Positions 63,049 through 64,000 of a stretch of 64,000 bases of DNA are shown piece after piece (the stretch's first letter is position 1; each line of letters starts with the position of its first letter). A model generated the notes under the pieces. The model did not search any database. It was given only the letters and a program-made list of their open reading frames with translations, and had not been told where the DNA came from. This stretch comes from Oligoflexia bacterium (GTDB lineage: Bacteria > Bdellovibrionota_G > JANQFH01), in NCBI GenBank assembly GCA_028277945.1, contig JANQFH010000021.1, positions 248,001-312,000 of the forward strand, read 5' to 3'. The position numbers and the translations under genes were made by a program.

Positions 63049-63821
63049 CGCTGCTGCCTTTTGAACAAGATAATCCACAGCAGCAGCGGCAAGGTAATGA
63101 TAAAGAGTCCAGCGAAGAAGAGGTGTAGATCACCAATATATAGTGTAACGGCAAGGTTGAAGAGAACGACAGCAGCGTAGAGCCAAAGCCCCCAACAATC
63201 CCCCCCAGGCAGTGCAAACTCGCGTTGCTCGGGCTTGCGTGCAGGCAGCAGCCGCTCCAACATGAGGTAGAGGCCAATGGATACAAAGCCAACCAGATAC
63301 CAACCCCCAAAGTTGCTCAGCGGCACATCAAAGTAAGCGCCCGGATCAGGATAGTAATAAATTTTGCCGAGAAACCACTTCTCTCCCTGATGGGCCACAG
63401 GATCAATGACGATATCCAGATAGGTTACCAACAGTGCCGACAGGGCTGCTAACCTCCACGGCTTGGCAATTCGCTCGGGTAGCATGAGATGGTTTTTGCG
63501 ATGCGGATAAATGGTAAACAGTGCGGTTGAGAAAGCGGCAAACTGCAAAAAGGTGTAGGAGAGCGAGTCCATAAAGGGCACGTTGCTGATCCAGAGCTCT
63601 TGATCACGGGTTGTTTCAATATAGTGATAGAGACCGTAAGGAAATCCCGTACGCGTTGATGAGAACTCCGAAGCAAAGGCGATGATCCAGCAGATGCCTG
63701 TAAACAGTAGGGTGCGTTGCCAGCCAAAAAGACGATAGAGCGCGACTAGGTAGAAAAGCAGAAAGAGAAAAACGTAGGGCCTTAACTTGAGCGTGCCTAA
63801 CAGCAGGCCAAAAAACTCCAT
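63045..63821 (-). CDS. CruF-like carotenoid biosynthesis (DUF422) protein
   Basis: A 258-residue protein of about seven hydrophobic helices with the DUF422/CruF phrases IIAFASEFSSTRTGFPYGLY and VPFMDSLSYTFLQFAAFSTA. Conserved carboxylates include LVTYLDIVIDPVA. CruF proteins hydrate gamma-carotene or bacterioruberin-type carotenoids. No other carotenoid gene is in the window. It is convergent with ppx/gppA, overlapping by four bases. Confidence 0.85.
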   Translation of the reverse strand: MEFFGLLLGTLKLRPYVFLFLLFYLVALYRLFGWQRTLLFTGICWIIAFASEFSSTRTGFPYGLYHYIETTRDQELWISNVPFMDSLSYTFLQFAAFSTALFTIYPHRKNHLMLPERIAKPWRLAALSALLVTYLDIVIDPVAHQGEKWFLGKIYYYPDPGAYFDVPLSNFGGWYLVGFVSIGLYLMLERLLPARKPEQREFALPGGDCWGLWLYAAVVLFNLAVTLYIGDLHLFFAGLFIITLPLLLWIILFKRQQR

Positions 63822-63943
63822 AGCTCGGCAGACCTAGCGGCTTTTTACGATTAGGTCAAATAGACGCCATGGCTGTGAAAAAAGGTGTGCCTTACAACTC
63901 TGCCCATGTGAACTAGTTGCATGGCCTACTATCAGTATCGCCA

Positions 63944-63949
63944 TATAAT
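63944..63949 (+). promoter_or_regulatory. -10 box of a gene running off the right edge
   Basis: A perfect TATAAT lies 27 bases before an ATG at 63976. No convincing -35 is present at 16-18 bases; TTGCAT at 63917 is 21 bases away. AGAGG (63962-63966) would serve as ribosome binding site for that ATG. Confidence 0.35.
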
Positions 63950-63975
63950 ACCCTGAAATTAAGAGGTTTTTCTTG

Positions 63976-64000
63976 ATGAGGCACCTGGCACAAGACTTGT
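63976..64000 (+). CDS. possible start of a gene cut by the right edge
   Basis: ATG AGG CAC CTG GCA CAA GAC TTG with AGAGG nine bases upstream and a TATAAT box before it. Only eight codons are visible (MRHLAQDL), so nothing can be said of the product. Confidence 0.3.

Noticed and set aside
1-64000. CRISPR arrays, tRNA or rRNA genes
   Set aside because: No regularly spaced repeats and no tRNA- or rRNA-like sequence were noticed in the intergenic regions; a tRNA scan was not possible here.

Overview
The window looks like a chromosomal segment of a Gram-negative bacterium from one of the delta-like lineages (Desulfobacterota, Myxococcota or SAR324-type). Evidence for an outer membrane: Tol proteins, several beta-barrel proteins, lipoprotein signals and a Wza-type exporter. 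The delta-like placement is inferred from local gene order (tmk-holB-ricT; fmt-PASTA protein-rpe; ftsE-ftsX-envC-ctpA-polysaccharide deacetylase) and from abundant FHA, Ser/Thr-kinase and PilZ proteins. It is not proven by a marker gene. No rRNA, tRNA or CRISPR array was seen.

Layout. 1-8.3 kb (minus strand): part of a Tad/Flp pilus locus with a TadG-like protein running off the left edge, TadE, two Flp-type pilins, three FHA-domain membrane proteins (two with TPR-like C-termini, one with a PAS-like domain), a DUF192 protein and a TadC-like protein. 8.4-15.4 kb: an Hsp20 chaperone, mutS, a Ser/Thr kinase overlapping mutS, a small unknown protein, then ricT-holB-tmk on the minus strand. 15.5-25.9 kb (plus): an envelope/exopolysaccharide export module with two FecR-domain proteins, two CsgG/TolB-N-like lipoproteins (one with an OmpA-like end), a beta-barrel, a Wza-like exporter and a Wzz/BY-kinase fusion. 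25.9-34 kb: comM/yifB, ftsB, an outer-membrane protein, lon and two CNNM/CorC proteins. 34-41.3 kb (plus): purC-purS-purL-purF, fmt, a PASTA protein and rpe.

41.3-46 kb is the accessory patch: a PilZ protein, a decayed urocanate hydratase (hutU) remnant, a lipoprotein and beta-barrel pair, and a REP-associated (Y1/HUH) transposase. The transposase is bracketed by inverted copies of the 12-mer GGGACGGAGGTT. Further copies of that 12-mer lie in the purC leader and inside the beta-barrel gene, and the right-end copy supplies the last codons of the neighbouring HIT gene. 46-58.7 kb (minus): HIT, sppA, a Na+/Ca2+ antiporter, rpsA, mltF, a PilZ protein, then an envelope/division run with a polysaccharide deacetylase, ctpA, an EnvC-like protein with lost zinc ligands, ftsX, ftsE, an unknown protein, a homocysteine methyltransferase-like protein and a GerMN protein. 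58.7-64 kb: tolQ-tolR-tolA-like-tolB, a Ppx/GppA protein and a convergent CruF-like carotenoid gene.

How it fits together. Most of the window serves the cell envelope: surface appendages, glycan export, division and Tol-Pal physiology, with phosphorylation (Ser/Thr kinase, FHA, BY-kinase) and c-di-GMP (PilZ) as likely control layers. I did not find a clearly novel defence or mobile system. The most interesting signals are the dispersed REP-like 12-mer and its transposase, a consensus sigma-54 promoter before the pilin genes, a 9-bp inverted repeat wrapped around the tadC -10 box, and several predicted promoters whose transcription start falls on or next to the start codon.
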